Positions 1 through 8,878 of a stretch of DNA of 64,000 bases are shown in pieces (position 1 is the stretch's first letter; every line of letters begins with the position of its first letter). The stretch is from Microbacterium proteolyticum (GTDB taxonomy: Bacteria; Actinomycetota; Actinomycetes; Actinomycetales; Microbacteriaceae), in assembly GCF_029639405.1 (NCBI RefSeq), contig NZ_CP121274.1, forward strand, positions 930,001-994,000, read 5' to 3'. The position numbers and the translations under genes are program-made. The notes below the pieces were generated by a model, which was not told the origin of the DNA, made no database searches, and was given only the letters and a program-made list of their open reading frames with translations.

Positions 1-754
1 TGCGGGTCGCCAGCGTGATGATCGGGTGCTCGCCGTCGGCGGGGTGCGGCGGTGTGCGGGCACCGGCGGAGTTGAGGATGCCGGCCATGTCGGCCGTGAC
101 GCGTCCGTACCGCACGGCGTTCAGCAGCGACTTGAAGCCCGGGTCGGACTGCCGGTGGATCTCGACCAGCTCGTTCACGTGCAGGTCGGCGCCGTGACGG
201 CCGATGTCGATGAGTCCGTCGCCCGAGGTCTCGCCGGACCAGACCTTCGCGTCGAAGAACCAGAACGAGCGGTAGTGATCGCGGATGTAGCGCGCCTCGT
301 CACCGCGCGGCGGCACCGGTGCGAGCTGGTACGGGTCGCCGAACATCACGATCTGCGTCCCGCCGAACGGCTCGGCGCGGCGACCGCGAGCCTGACGGAG
401 CGAGCGGTCGATGGCATCCATCAGGTCGGCGTTCACCATCGAGATCTCGTCGATGACGAGGGTGTCGATCGCGTTGAGGAGCTTGCGGGTCGCATCGTTC
501 TGGTCGATGTCGCCGTTAGCGATGAGCCCGATCGGCAGCCGGAACAGCGAGTGGATCGTCTGCCCCTCGACGTTCAACGCGGCCACGCCCGTCGGCGCGC
601 ACACGGCGATCTGCTTCTTGGTGTTGTACGCCAGGTGCTGCAAGAGCGTGGACTTGCCCGTACCCGCGCGGCCGGTGACGAACACGTGCTCGCGCGTGTC
701 CTCGATCAGCCGGAACAGCGCCTGCTGCTCGGTCGAAAGCGGGGGCGTGGTCAC
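1..754 (-). CDS. PIF1-like ATP-dependent helicase, N-terminal part
   Basis: The 5' part of a minus-strand gene that runs off the left edge (251 codons visible). The translation shows a Walker A motif TGRAGTGKST near residues 22-31, a Walker B DEISMV near residue 100, and the helicase stretch FGDPYQLAPV. These are features of superfamily 1 PIF1/RecD-type helicases, which unwind DNA with ATP. The start is the GTG at 754, because an in-frame TAG lies four codons upstream. The rest of the protein, possibly with an extra C-terminal domain, is not visible. MerR lies upstream on the same strand with a 60-bp gap. Confidence 0.8.
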   Translation of the reverse strand, partial: MTTPPLSTEQQALFRLIEDTREHVFVTGRAGTGKSTLLQHLAYNTKKQIAVCAPTGVAALNVEGQTIHSLFRLPIGLIANGDIDQNDATRKLLNAIDTLVIDEISMVNADLMDAIDRSLRQARGRRAEPFGGTQIVMFGDPYQLAPVPPRGDEARYIRDHYRSFWFFDAKVWSGETSGDGLIDIGRHGADLHVNELVEIHRQSDPGFKSLLNAVRYGRVTADMAGILNSAGARTPPHPADGEHPIITLATR

Positions 755-814
755 CGGTTCATGCTAGTTCGCGCGGGATGCCGGGCGCGGGAGCGCTGTG
801 GACGGCCGGCGCCT

Positions 815-1246
815 TCACACCGGCGGCTCGGTGTGGCTGACGAGCCAGCGCGCCTGTCCCACGAGGACGTCCTCGACGTGGCTACGGAAGCGGGGGCACT
901 GGGTGATGTCGTGCGCTCGGCAGCGCAGGGCGTGCTCGGTCATCGCCCGCGCCTGCGCGATGTCGGCGGCGCGACGGTCGAGTTCGGCCACGTGCTCCTC
1001 GAGCACGCGGTGCCGGTCGGGGGCGCCCTCGTCCAGCAGCACGCGGATCTGGTCGAGCGACATCCCCGCCGCCTTGTTGCGGAGGATCACCGCGATCCGC
1101 ACCAGGTCCGCGTCGCCGAAGAGGCGCCTCCCCGCCGGGTTCCGCGCCGGGTGCAGCAACCCGGAGTCCTCCCAGTGCCGCAGCACGTGCGTCTCGAGCC
1201 CGAACCGCGCGGCTGCGTCGCCGATCGTCTCGCCATTTGACTTCAT
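815..1246 (-). CDS. MerR-family transcriptional regulator
   Basis: A 143-residue protein with an N-terminal winged helix-turn-helix at residues 6-45 (TIGDAAARFGLETHVLRHWE), typical of MerR, followed by a coiled-coil dimerisation helix (about 75-110). Cys109 and Cys117 near the C-terminus could sense metal or redox state, but this is inference. It is divergent from a flavin oxidoreductase. Its ATG lies inside a 24-bp perfect palindrome that is the likely operator, so binding would also affect its own expression. Length is normal for the family. The inducer cannot be read from the sequence. Confidence 0.85.
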   Translation of the reverse strand: MKSNGETIGDAAARFGLETHVLRHWEDSGLLHPARNPAGRRLFGDADLVRIAVILRNKAAGMSLDQIRVLLDEGAPDRHRVLEEHVAELDRRAADIAQARAMTEHALRCRAHDITQCPRFRSHVEDVLVGQARWLVSHTEPPV

Positions 1247-1267
1247 GTCGACATGAAGTCACACGAT
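1237..1267 (+). promoter_or_regulatory. MerR-type promoter with palindromic operator
   Basis: A 24-bp perfect palindrome occupies 1238-1261 (half site TGACTTCATGTC). It sits between a -35-like TTGACT (1237-1242) and a -10-like CACGAT (1262-1267), giving a 19-bp spacer. That long spacer is the hallmark of promoters that MerR proteins activate by DNA distortion. The promoter would drive the flavoprotein gene at 1298. Both strands carry ATGAAGTCA within the palindrome, and the minus-strand one is the merR start. Confidence 0.7.
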
Positions 1268-1297
1268 GATCGCGAACGCAAACGGAAGGAGCCCGTC

Positions 1298-2134
1298 ATG
1301 TACGAGGCCATCATCATCGGCGCTGGACCCGCCGGCCTGCAGGCCGCCCTCACCCTCGGGCGCATGCACCGCCGCACGCTGCTCCTGGACTCGGGCGAGT
1401 ATCGCAACGCCACCGTCGATCACGCGCACAACCTCCTGGGCAACGACGGCGTCGCGCCCGCGGATCTGCGCGCGCGGGGCCGCGAGGAGCTCGCCGCTTA
1501 CGCGACGGTCGAGATCCGGGATGCCGCCGTCTCCTCGGTCGCGGCAGATCCCGACGGTGTGCGGGTGGACGTGGACGGCGAGATCCTGCGCGCCGAGTAT
1601 CTCGTTCTCGCCACGGGCCTCGCCGACGACCTCCCTCCGATCCCCGGACTCGCGGAGCACTGGGGCCACCGGGTCGCGAACTGCCCGTTCTGTCACGGTC
1701 ACGAATTCGCGGGGCGCCCGGTGGCGGTACTCAACGCCTCCCCGCACGCGGCGAAGCTACGCGGCATGCTCGAGCCCGTTGCCTCCGAGGTCGTCGTGCT
1801 CGACCCGGCGCACGTGGTCCGCGTGGACGGGAGGGAGAACGGGCTGCGTCTGACCCTCGACGACCGGCAGACGGTCGACGTCGCCGGCGCGTTCGTCGCC
1901 CCCGTGTCCCGGCAACGCGCGCCCTTCGCGGAGCAGCTCGGCGTCGCGTTCCAGGAATCCGGCGCGGTGCGGGTCGATCCCTTCGGCCGGACGAGCGTCG
2001 AACGCATCCTCGCCGCGGGTGACATGGCCCACCCCGACCACTTCCCCGGGCCCATGGCCACGCTCGCGGCGGCGATCGCCGCGGGGCAGCTGGCGGCCGT
2101 GGCGATCGTGCAGGAGCTCGCCGCGCCGCGCTGA
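1298..2134 (+). CDS. NAD(P)/FAD-dependent oxidoreductase, thioredoxin-reductase-like
   Basis: A 278-residue flavoprotein. The FAD-binding GxGxxG is at residues 8-13 (GAGPAG), and the redox-active pair Cys129-x-x-Cys132 sits in NCPFCHGHE. The C-terminal AAGDM motif contacts FAD. Thioredoxin-reductase-like proteins of this type use NAD(P)H to reduce a disulphide partner; the partner here is unknown. The ATG at 1298 is chosen because AAGGAG lies just upstream. A longer in-frame ATG at 1253 would add 15 charged residues and lies in the operator. The divergent MerR regulator is the likely controller. Length fits the short branch of the family. Confidence 0.85.
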   Translation: MYEAIIIGAGPAGLQAALTLGRMHRRTLLLDSGEYRNATVDHAHNLLGNDGVAPADLRARGREELAAYATVEIRDAAVSSVAADPDGVRVDVDGEILRAEYLVLATGLADDLPPIPGLAEHWGHRVANCPFCHGHEFAGRPVAVLNASPHAAKLRGMLEPVASEVVVLDPAHVVRVDGRENGLRLTLDDRQTVDVAGAFVAPVSRQRAPFAEQLGVAFQESGAVRVDPFGRTSVERILAAGDMAHPDHFPGPMATLAAAIAAGQLAAVAIVQELAAPR

Positions 2135-2191
2135 GGCGTCCCCGACCGCCATATTCCGCTCGCGTGCAGGTCGCCTTCTTAGACTGGGTCC

Positions 2192-3274
2192 GTGCACGCG
2201 ACGGACGGGGGCCCGGCAGCGCCTACGGGTGCTGCCCCGTCGCGCCCGCGCCGGCTCGCGCGCGACCTCACGATCCTCGGCGTTGTGGGCGTGCTGCTGA
2301 TCTCCGCGCTGGGGGCGGGGGCGGCGGCGGCCTACCGCGAGCTCTACAGCCCGCGCGCGTTCGTGCTGCACTATCTGGAACTGCTCCAGGACCGTCGCGC
2401 GGCCGAAGCCCTCGCCGTCCCGGGCGTCGCCGTCGACTCGACGGAGCTCCAGAACGCGGGGCTTCCCGCCACGGCATCCGACGCACTCCTCCGCACGGAC
2501 GCCCTGCAGACGATCACCTCCGCGCACGTCACCGCCGAGACCGTCGTCGACGACGTCACCCGTGTGACGGTCGAGTACCGCGCAGGCTCCTACGAGGGTC
2601 GGACGACCTTCGCGATCCGTCAGGACGGGTGGATCGGCGTCGTCCCGCGGTGGCGGTTCGCCGTGAGCCCCCTCGCCGTCGTCGACCTCACCGTGCGCGG
2701 ATCGATGCGCTTCTCCGTCAACGGGTTCGAGATCGACAAACGCCAGGTCTCCGTCGACGGGGTGGATGCCGACGCCTCGGCGGCCGTGCCGCTGCTGGTG
2801 TTCTCGCCCGGGCTGTACTCGGTCGCGGTCGACACGCCGATCTCGGCGACCCCGGGCGTCGCGATCCTCGCCGACTCCCCCCTCACCGGGGTACCGGTCG
2901 ACGTGCAGGCCGAACCCACCGACGAGTTCGTCTCCGTCGTGCAGCAACGGGTCGAGGACTTCCTCACCGGCTGCGCCGAGCAGAAGGTGCTGCAGCCCAC
3001 GGGCTGCCCGTTCGGTTTCACGGTCCGCAACCGCATCGACGACGCGCCGACCTGGTCGATCATCGACCAGCCGACGGTCTCGGTCGTCCCCGACGGGGCC
3101 GGCTGGCGGATCCCCTCGGCCGGGGCCACGGCCCACATCGAGGTCGACATCCGCTCGATCTTCGACGGATCCGTCCGCACCGTGGAAGAGGACGTGCCTT
3201 TCACCGTCGACGGTCAGATCTCCGTGCAGCCGGACGGCTCGGCATCCATCTCGATCGGCGGAAGCCTGGACTGA
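2192..3274 (+). CDS. Membrane-anchored protein of unknown function
   Basis: A 360-residue protein, not recognised. A Pro/Ala-rich cytoplasmic N-terminus (1-27) is followed by one transmembrane helix (about 28-50), then about 300 residues that look extracellular and beta-rich. They contain repeated VDG segments and one short loop with two cysteines (TGCAEQKVLQPTGCPFG). It starts at GTG 2192. A -10-like TAGACT (2180-2185) ends 6 bases before the start, so the mRNA is probably leaderless. It converges on the CopD-CtaG gene with a 12-bp gap. Such signal-anchor proteins are common and unnamed in Microbacterium; no function is proposed. Confidence 0.75.
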   Translation: MHATDGGPAAPTGAAPSRPRRLARDLTILGVVGVLLISALGAGAAAAYRELYSPRAFVLHYLELLQDRRAAEALAVPGVAVDSTELQNAGLPATASDALLRTDALQTITSAHVTAETVVDDVTRVTVEYRAGSYEGRTTFAIRQDGWIGVVPRWRFAVSPLAVVDLTVRGSMRFSVNGFEIDKRQVSVDGVDADASAAVPLLVFSPGLYSVAVDTPISATPGVAILADSPLTGVPVDVQAEPTDEFVSVVQQRVEDFLTGCAEQKVLQPTGCPFGFTVRNRIDDAPTWSIIDQPTVSVVPDGAGWRIPSAGATAHIEVDIRSIFDGSVRTVEEDVPFTVDGQISVQPDGSASISIGGSLD

Positions 3275-3286
3275 CCGGGCCCGGTC

Positions 3287-5284
3287 TCAGCGGCCCTTCG
3301 CCGCCATGCGCTCCGCGGCGCGCGCATCGCGTGCGGCGAGCCGCTGCAGTTCGGCGTTGTACTCGTCGAGCTCGACGTCGCCCACCCGGTCGACGTGGCG
3401 GTCGCGGCGGCGCTGCTGCCGCTCGTCGCTGCGGCTCCACTGGATCGCGACCGTGATCGCGAGGATCAGCGTCGGGATCTCGCCGACGCTCCACGCCACA
3501 CCGCCACCCGTGTACTGGTCCTGCAGCGGGGTGTCGCCCCACGTCCGGCCCATTGATCCGAACCACTCGGCGGCCATGAGGCCGGAGTTCATCATGATCG
3601 CGATGCCGAAGAACGCGTGCATCGCCATGACGGCGATCAGGATCAGGAGCCGCCCCGGATAGGGGAGCCGGTAGGGCACCGGGTCGATGCCGATGAGGCT
3701 CAGCACGAACAGGTACCCGGTGATGAGGAAGTGCGCGACCATCCAGATGTGGCCGACGTGGTCGTACAGCGACCAGCGGAACAGGTCGGTGTAGTAGAAC
3801 GCCCACAGCGACACGATGAACAGTCCCGCCGCCACGAACGGGTTCGTGAGGACCTTGGCGACCGGGTTGTGCACCGCCCACAGGATCCACTCGCGGCCGC
3901 CGCGCGAGCCGTCGTCGCGCTTGCGGATCGCGCGCGCCGCGAGAGTGACGGGAGCACCCGCGACCAGGAGGAGCGGGATCGCCATCGACAGCAGCATGTG
4001 CTCGATCATGTGCACGCTGAACAGGTAGTCCTGGTACACGTTCAGCGGGCCCGAAGTGACCCAGAAGATCGACAGCATGCCGAGAGACCACAGGATCGTG
4101 CGGTGGATCGGCCAGGAGTCGCCGCGGCGGCGGAGGCGCCAGACCCCCGCGAGGTAGAAGAACAGCCCGAAACCGGCGACGAACGCCCACAGCAGGTCGA
4201 TGTCCCACGCGGTGAACCAGCGGTCGATCGTGAACTCCGGCGGGAGCGGCGAGCCGGTCAGCACTTCGGCGGGGGTCGTGCCGATGAGGGGCAGATCGGC
4301 GGCGGGCGGGGGCGTGCGGGCGAGCGCGACGGCGACACCGCTGGCGACGCCCATGAACACCAGCTCGAGCAGGACGACGCCCCAGAAGCGGCGCGACCCC
4401 TCTTCGTCGCCCATGCGGGCGATCAGGCGACGGCGATACCACGCGCCGAGGATGCCCATCGCCACGAGCGCCGTGACCTTGATCAGGACCAGGATGCCGT
4501 ACGGCGACAGCAGGTTCTGCCACCCGACGAGGCCGATCGAGGCGCGCACCGTGCCGGAGACCGCGACGACGAGGAACGCGACCAGGGCGATCGAGGAGTA
4601 CCGGAACAGCGTCGTCTGGAGCTCCGACCGGCTCATCGCGGGCCGCACGACGACGAGGAGGACGAGGCCGCCCAGCCAGACCGCCGCGGCGAGGATGTGG
4701 AGGACGAGGGACGTGACCGCGGCGGTGTGGCTCGCCTCCGTCCCCGCGTGGCCCTGCGTGCCCATGGGGATCAGCGAGGCGAGCGCGAGGATCGCGACCA
4801 GGAGCGTCGGGATCCACGTGCGCACCGCGAACGTCAGCACCGTGAGGACCGCACCGGCGATCGTCGTGATGAGCCACGCCGGGCCCACCTCGGTCTCGAC
4901 GAGGAAGCGCCCGAGCTGCTGGCCGAAGAGCGGATCGAGGGTCGGGGTCGCGTTGATGACGTTGAGGAACGTGAGGAAGCCCGTGGCGGCGGCCGACACG
5001 GTGAACACGGCCGCGCCGATGGATGCCGTGTCCAGAGCGATCTCGAACGGCCGCTCCCCCGCGGGCAGGGCGAACAGGGCCAGCACGAGCGCGCCGACCA
5101 TGGTCGCCGCCGAGAGGTTGACGACGAGCGTCGCGATCGGCAGGCCCCACCGCACGGCCGGGCCGGGGTCGGCCAGGAGCGTCGGCGCAGCGCCCCCGCC
5201 ATACGCGAGACCTGCGACGACGCAGATCACCGAGACCACGACGAGGATGACGGGTCCGGCCACGCGCAGGGCTCGGGGATTCAC
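3287..5284 (-). CDS. Bifunctional copper resistance CopD / cytochrome c oxidase assembly CtaG-like protein
   Basis: A 665-residue polytopic membrane protein. The N-terminal half (about 1-330) has the eight or so helices of a CopD-type copper transport domain. The C-terminal half (about 340-620) is a CtaG/caa3-type assembly domain with the motif SVHMIEHMLLSM. CopD imports copper and CtaG delivers it to the CuB site of cytochrome oxidase, so the fusion plausibly couples the two steps. The tail is charged and cytoplasmic. GTG start at 5284; TAGGCT at 5291-5296 lies 6 bases upstream, so transcription is probably leaderless. This fusion is usual in actinobacteria. Confidence 0.85.
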   Translation of the reverse strand: MNPRALRVAGPVILVVVSVICVVAGLAYGGGAAPTLLADPGPAVRWGLPIATLVVNLSAATMVGALVLALFALPAGERPFEIALDTASIGAAVFTVSAAATGFLTFLNVINATPTLDPLFGQQLGRFLVETEVGPAWLITTIAGAVLTVLTFAVRTWIPTLLVAILALASLIPMGTQGHAGTEASHTAAVTSLVLHILAAAVWLGGLVLLVVVRPAMSRSELQTTLFRYSSIALVAFLVVAVSGTVRASIGLVGWQNLLSPYGILVLIKVTALVAMGILGAWYRRRLIARMGDEEGSRRFWGVVLLELVFMGVASGVAVALARTPPPAADLPLIGTTPAEVLTGSPLPPEFTIDRWFTAWDIDLLWAFVAGFGLFFYLAGVWRLRRRGDSWPIHRTILWSLGMLSIFWVTSGPLNVYQDYLFSVHMIEHMLLSMAIPLLLVAGAPVTLAARAIRKRDDGSRGGREWILWAVHNPVAKVLTNPFVAAGLFIVSLWAFYYTDLFRWSLYDHVGHIWMVAHFLITGYLFVLSLIGIDPVPYRLPYPGRLLILIAVMAMHAFFGIAIMMNSGLMAAEWFGSMGRTWGDTPLQDQYTGGGVAWSVGEIPTLILAITVAIQWSRSDERQQRRRDRHVDRVGDVELDEYNAELQRLAARDARAAERMAAKGR

Positions 5285-5314
5285 CCCCCAAGCCTACGTC
5301 GCGCGGGAACACAA

Positions 5315-5343
5315 GAGGGGGGATGCCACTGGCATCCCCCCTC
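5315..5343 (-). terminator. Hairpin terminator of hup
   Basis: A perfect 13-bp stem (GAGGGGGGATGCC and its complement) with an ACT loop, 19 bp after the hup stop codon and before the CopD-CtaG promoter. There is no clear T-tract, as usual in high-GC actinobacteria. Confidence 0.75.
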
Positions 5344-5361
5344 TCGACAGGTCTCGTCGTC

Positions 5362-5649
5362 TTACTTGACGGCAGCCTTCAGCTTCGAGCCGGCGGTGAC
5401 CTTGACGCGCTTGCCCGCGGGGATCGAGATCTCCTCGCCCGTCTGGGGGTTGCGGCCGGTGCGGGCCGACGTGGCGACCTGCTCGAACGCGATCCAGCCG
5501 GGGATGGAGACCTTGCTGCCCTTGGCGACCGCCTCGGAGACGGTGGAGAAGAGGGAGTCGAGCACGCTCGACACGGCGGACTGGCTCTGTCCGGTCGCGC
5601 TGGCGATGCTCGCGACGAGCTCGGTCTTGGTGATGGACTTGTCGGCCAT
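5362..5649 (-). CDS. hup: HU-family DNA-binding protein
   Basis: A 95-residue HU protein: N-terminal helices (KTELVASIASATGQSQSA), the GWIAFEQV signature, and the DNA-binding arm (TGRNPQTGEEISIPAGKRV). It is the short form, without the Lys/Ala-rich tail of mycobacterial HU. It bends and compacts DNA in the nucleoid. A strong GGAGGA lies 8 bases before the ATG. It stands alone between two terminators, downstream of the ribosomal protein genes. Confidence 0.95.
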   Translation of the reverse strand: MADKSITKTELVASIASATGQSQSAVSSVLDSLFSTVSEAVAKGSKVSIPGWIAFEQVATSARTGRNPQTGEEISIPAGKRVKVTAGSKLKAAVK

Positions 5650-5920
5650 GTGGTTTGTCCTCCAGGCGACGGTCGAGTCGCCTCTCGTTACATCGGACGA
5701 GGAGAGATTCCCCTCGGTGGTCGGGAGACCGCCTCGACAGTATCAACCGAACCGCGGAATTACGCGGATTTTGACGCATTTCGCCCGCGGGAGGGCGGCG
5801 TGTCGCACTTCGGATGGGGTGGAAGTGACGCGAGGACGCCCCGGAGTTCGCCCGCGGCGGAGAACGACGAAGGGCGGGAGCCCCTCTCGGGACCCCCGCC
5901 CTCCGCGGTGGTTCTGGTGC
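5650..5920. other. Intergenic region between hup and rpsN
   Basis: 271 bp holding the hup promoter region and the rpsN terminator hairpin at 5871-5902. I see no gene in it. Confidence 0.6.
5871..5902 (-). terminator. Terminator of the rpmB-rpmG-rpsN operon
   Basis: An 8-bp GC-rich stem (AGGGCGGG pairing with CCCGCCCT) 19 bp downstream of the rpsN stop codon. Confidence 0.65.
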
Positions 5921-6226
5921 TTACCAGGACGACTTGGTCACGCCGGGCAGCTCGCCACGGTGGGCCATGTCGCGGAAGCGGACGCGCGAGACGCCGAACT
6001 TCGTGAGGACGCCACGGGGGCGGCCGTCGATGACGTCGCGGCTGCGCACGCGCGCGGGCGACGCGTTGCGGGGGAGCTTCTGCAGACCCACGCGGGCGGC
6101 CTCGCGGGCCTCGTCGGTCGCGTTGGGGTCGACCAGGGTCTTCTTCAGCTCGGCGCGCTTCGCGGCGTAGCGCTCGACGACGACCTTGCGCTGCTCGTTG
6201 CGCGCGATCTTGCTCTTCTTAGCCAT
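5921..6226 (-). CDS. rpsN: 30S ribosomal protein S14, long zinc-independent form
   Basis: A 101-residue S14 of the long form, in place of the roughly 61-residue zinc-binding form. It has no cysteine, so the CxxC zinc pairs are absent. It starts with [13 protein letters not shown] and ends [12 protein letters not shown], both typical of the family. It is the last gene of rpmB-rpmG-rpsN: four bases separate it from the rpmG stop, and AGAGGAG at the end of rpmG serves as its ribosome binding site. In other actinobacteria these forms replace zinc-containing paralogues when zinc is low. Confidence 0.95.
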   Translation of the reverse strand: MAKKSKIARNEQRKVVVERYAAKRAELKKTLVDPNATDEAREAARVGLQKLPRNASPARVRSRDVIDGRPRGVLTKFGVSRVRFRDMAHRGELPGVTKSSW

Positions 6227-6230
6227 GTGC

Positions 6231-6401
6231 TTAGCGCTCCTCTCGGAAGTCGACGTGCTTGCGGACCACGGGGTCGTACTTCTTGAGCACGATGCGGTCG
6301 GGGTTGTTGCGGCGGTTCTTGCGTGTCACGTAGGTGTACCCCGTGCCGGCGGTCGAACGCAGCTTGATGATCGGACGGACGTCCTGAGCCTTCTTCGCCA
6401 T
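6231..6401 (-). CDS. rpmG: 50S ribosomal protein L33, cysteine-free form
   Basis: A 56-residue L33, beginning [19 protein letters not shown] and ending KHVDFREER. The two CxxC pairs of the zinc-binding form are missing. Its ATG overlaps the TAA of rpmB by one base (TAATG), so translation is probably coupled. It is the middle gene of the L28-L33-S14 operon. Confidence 0.95.
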   Translation of the reverse strand: MAKKAQDVRPIIKLRSTAGTGYTYVTRKNRRNNPDRIVLKKYDPVVRKHVDFREER

Positions 6402-6637
6402 TACAGCTTCACGCCCTTCGCCTGCAGGTCACGGACGACGGCCTCGATACCGCGCGCGTCGATGACCTTGATGCCCTTCGCCGAAACGTTGAGCTTGATG
6501 TTGCGACCCAGCGACGGAACGAAGTAGGTCTTCTTCTGCACGTTCGGGTCGAAGCGGCGCTTCGTCCGGCGGTGCGAGTGCGAGATGTTGTGACCGAAGC
6601 CGGGAACCGCTCCAGTCACCTGGCACACTGCTGCCAT
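6401..6637 (-). CDS. rpmB: 50S ribosomal protein L28, zinc-free type
   Basis: A 78-residue L28 starting [17 protein letters not shown]. Only Cys5 remains of the first CxxC (the second position is Thr8), and the C-terminal CxxC is also absent, so it cannot form the zinc site. The ATG at 6637 is preceded by AAGGAG at a good distance. It heads the operon with L33 and S14. The 139 bp upstream hold no visible Zur box, so regulation by zinc is likely only by analogy with other actinobacteria. Confidence 0.95.
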   Translation of the reverse strand: MAAVCQVTGAVPGFGHNISHSHRRTKRRFDPNVQKKTYFVPSLGRNIKLNVSAKGIKVIDARGIEAVVRDLQAKGVKL

Positions 6638-6776
6638 GGTGATGTCTCCTTCTGTACCGTGACACCGGACGGTGCCACCCAAGATCCCTTGTCTGCACCC
6701 CGCTCCGGGCACAGCACGAGGCCGGGATCGGAAGGAGGGGTACGTACTGCGTGCTGGAGTGCGCGCAGACAAGCGT

Positions 6777-7475
6777 TCAGTCTAGCACGCCCGGCGTGTC
6801 GCCTTGACGGGCCGCCACCTCCGCCGCCCCGCGCCCCCACCGGAACGGCGACACCGTGGGGTCGCCGTCGATCCAGAACCGCCACGGGAAGGCATCCGTC
6901 CCCGCGATGCCCGCGACGCCCACCCGCGGTCCGGTCGTCGCCGCGGACGGCTCGGCGGGCAGGAGCAGCCGCGCCCGGGCACCCGCCCGTTCGGCACCCG
7001 TGACGGCGTCGATCCCGTCGTGGAGCGGATGCCGCAGGCCCACGGCATCCCCCAGTCGTCCGGGACCGCGCGCGAGGTCGCGGGCCGTGCGGACGACGCC
7101 CCCACGCTCCCGGCGTCGGCGCTCGGCCACCGCGGCGCCCTCGATCACCTCGCCGGCGCGCAGCAGCACACCACCCGCCACCCCCTCGGGCCCGCAGACC
7201 ACGTTGACGCACGAATGGATGCCGTGGCTCAGGTACACGTAGAGGTGCCCGGGCTCGCCCCACATAGTGGCGTTGCGCGCGGTCGGGCCGCTGCGGGCGT
7301 GCGACCCGGGATCGGGACGGTCGCCCGTGCCGAGCCCGTGGTACGCCTCGACCTCGGTGAGGCGCAGCAGCACGACGTCGCCTCCGACGACGGTCTCGAG
7401 GTGGGCGCCGAGGAGCGACGGCGCGACCTCGACCGGCAGCCCCGCGAGGTCGTCGCGCGTGGCGGGTCGCGTCAT
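6777..7475 (-). CDS. DNA-3-methyladenine glycosylase, AAG/MPG family
   Basis: A 232-residue base-excision repair enzyme that removes alkylated purines. The catalytic region TEVEAYHG contains the Glu that activates water, and [14 protein letters not shown] and [11 protein letters not shown] are family motifs. The ATG at 7475 overlaps the stop of the preceding gene (ATGA), so the two are co-transcribed; a longer ORF to 7661 would run far into that gene. Its link to the beta-propeller-like protein and the zinc genes seems to be one of position only. Confidence 0.9.
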   Translation of the reverse strand: MTRPATRDDLAGLPVEVAPSLLGAHLETVVGGDVVLLRLTEVEAYHGLGTGDRPDPGSHARSGPTARNATMWGEPGHLYVYLSHGIHSCVNVVCGPEGVAGGVLLRAGEVIEGAAVAERRRRERGGVVRTARDLARGPGRLGDAVGLRHPLHDGIDAVTGAERAGARARLLLPAEPSAATTGPRVGVAGIAGTDAFPWRFWIDGDPTVSPFRWGRGAAEVAARQGDTPGVLD

Positions 7476-8878
7476 CCGGGCGGCACCTGGCACCACGACA
7501 GATCGAACCCCTGCAGAGCGGCGACCTCCTGGCCCGAGTCGATCTCGACGAGGTGGGTCTGCAGGCGCCCGGGCAGCGGCAGCTGGTAGCGGTCGAACGG
7601 GTTGTCGACCGCCTTCGGCGCCACCAGCACCGCGGCGTAGCGTCCGCTCGGCGACACGCACGTCTGCAGCACCGTGTCGGTGCCGGGCACCTCGAGCAGC
7701 GCGCGGACGGTGCCGTCGGTGTCGACGTGGCCGATCGTGGTGGCGCGGTACGCACCGTCCGAGCCGATGTCGGCGAACGACCGGATCGTCCCCGCGCCCG
7801 TCCCCGGCACCGGCGTCGCACGCCCCGGCATCCCGGGCGGGTCCACGGGGGCGACGAGCGCCTGCTCGGACCCGTCGGTCAGGTCGATCTCGCGGATGCC
7901 CTCGAGCCGCTCGACGATCGCCACCGACGAGCCGCGCGCGATGCCGTCGATCGACAGGGCGCTGCCGAGCGGCGCGGCGTTGCCGCCCTGCGCGTCGGTG
8001 AGGAGGAGCCGCGAATCGAACGTCAGCACGAGCATGCTGTCGGTGTCGGGCACGAACCTCCAGTCGGCCACGCGCACGTCGCCGCCGTTGAGGCCGATCT
8101 CCACCGGGGGCGCATCGTCGGCGGCGGACGCCGTGAACAGCTTGCTCTCGCGCCCTCCGGTGGTGCCGAGGGTGGCATCCGAGAAGGTGAACCCGACGCG
8201 CTCGCCCCGGTCGGCCGACTGCAGGTTCGAGACGAAACCGGGTCCCGGCAGGGCGATGTCACGGGCGTTCTGCCCGTCGAGGTCGGTCACGATGACCCGC
8301 GCGAGGTCTCCCTCACGCACCGAGACGACGAGGTGGTTCGCGGTCGCACGGAAGTCCTCGATGTGCTCGTGCGTGAACACCGGCAGCCCCGCGTCGCCGT
8401 GCAGGTCGGTGCGGAAGATCGTGTCGCCGTCGGCGGTGCCGCGCTGCAGGAGGAACGCCGACAGCGGCGGGGTGCGGAACGTCTCGCTCAGCGTCGACGC
8501 GGGTCCGGCACCCAGGCCCTTCACCCCGTTCACGGTGACGGTGTAGTCGGAGTCGTCGCGCAGCGGGAGCGTGAACCGGATGCCGACGCTCCGGCCGGAC
8601 GTGTCGACGGTGAACGGCGTCGCCGGCTCGATCTGGACCTGCGAGGCGTCGATCTTCTCGAGTGACTGGGTCGTGGTGAGGATGACACGGGCGCCGGATG
8701 CCGCGACGGCGGCGGCGGGATCGACCTGCACATCCGTGACCCGCGGACCCTGGGCGACGGAGACGACGCCGCCGACACCGCCGACGAGGATGAGAGCCCC
8801 CAGCACCGCCGCGAAGGCGAGGAGGAACCCGCGGCCGCGACGCTTGCGCGCGCGGGCGCGGCGGGAGTCAGTACTCAT
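7472..8878 (-). CDS. Membrane-anchored protein with propeller-like ectodomain
   Basis: A 468-residue protein, not recognised. It has a very basic N-terminus (SRRARARKRRGRG), one membrane helix at about 18-42, and then an extracellular part. This begins with an Ig-like domain (about 50-135, ending VTVNGVKGLGAGPASTL) and continues as repeated beta segments (DSMLVLTF, VAIVERLEGIREIDL, GRYAAVLV) that suggest a beta-propeller. It overlaps the TIGR03943 gene by 11 bp and the glycosylase by 4 bp, so it belongs to that transcript. A role in metal uptake cannot be inferred from position alone. Confidence 0.75.
   Translation of the reverse strand: MSTDSRRARARKRRGRGFLLAFAAVLGALILVGGVGGVVSVAQGPRVTDVQVDPAAAVAASGARVILTTTQSLEKIDASQVQIEPATPFTVDTSGRSVGIRFTLPLRDDSDYTVTVNGVKGLGAGPASTLSETFRTPPLSAFLLQRGTADGDTIFRTDLHGDAGLPVFTHEHIEDFRATANHLVVSVREGDLARVIVTDLDGQNARDIALPGPGFVSNLQSADRGERVGFTFSDATLGTTGGRESKLFTASAADDAPPVEIGLNGGDVRVADWRFVPDTDSMLVLTFDSRLLLTDAQGGNAAPLGSALSIDGIARGSSVAIVERLEGIREIDLTDGSEQALVAPVDPPGMPGRATPVPGTGAGTIRSFADIGSDGAYRATTIGHVDTDGTVRALLEVPGTDTVLQTCVSPSGRYAAVLVAPKAVDNPFDRYQLPLPGRLQTHLVEIDSGQEVAALQGFDLSWCQVPPG

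Noticed and set aside
3201..5312. A 703-codon minus-strand frame overlapping the CopD-CtaG gene
   Set aside because: Arg/Pro-rich shadow of the true frame; the 665-residue frame has clear membrane helices.
6638..6776. Zur box upstream of rpmB
   Set aside because: No TGA-AA/TT-TCA inverted repeat is visible in these 139 bp.
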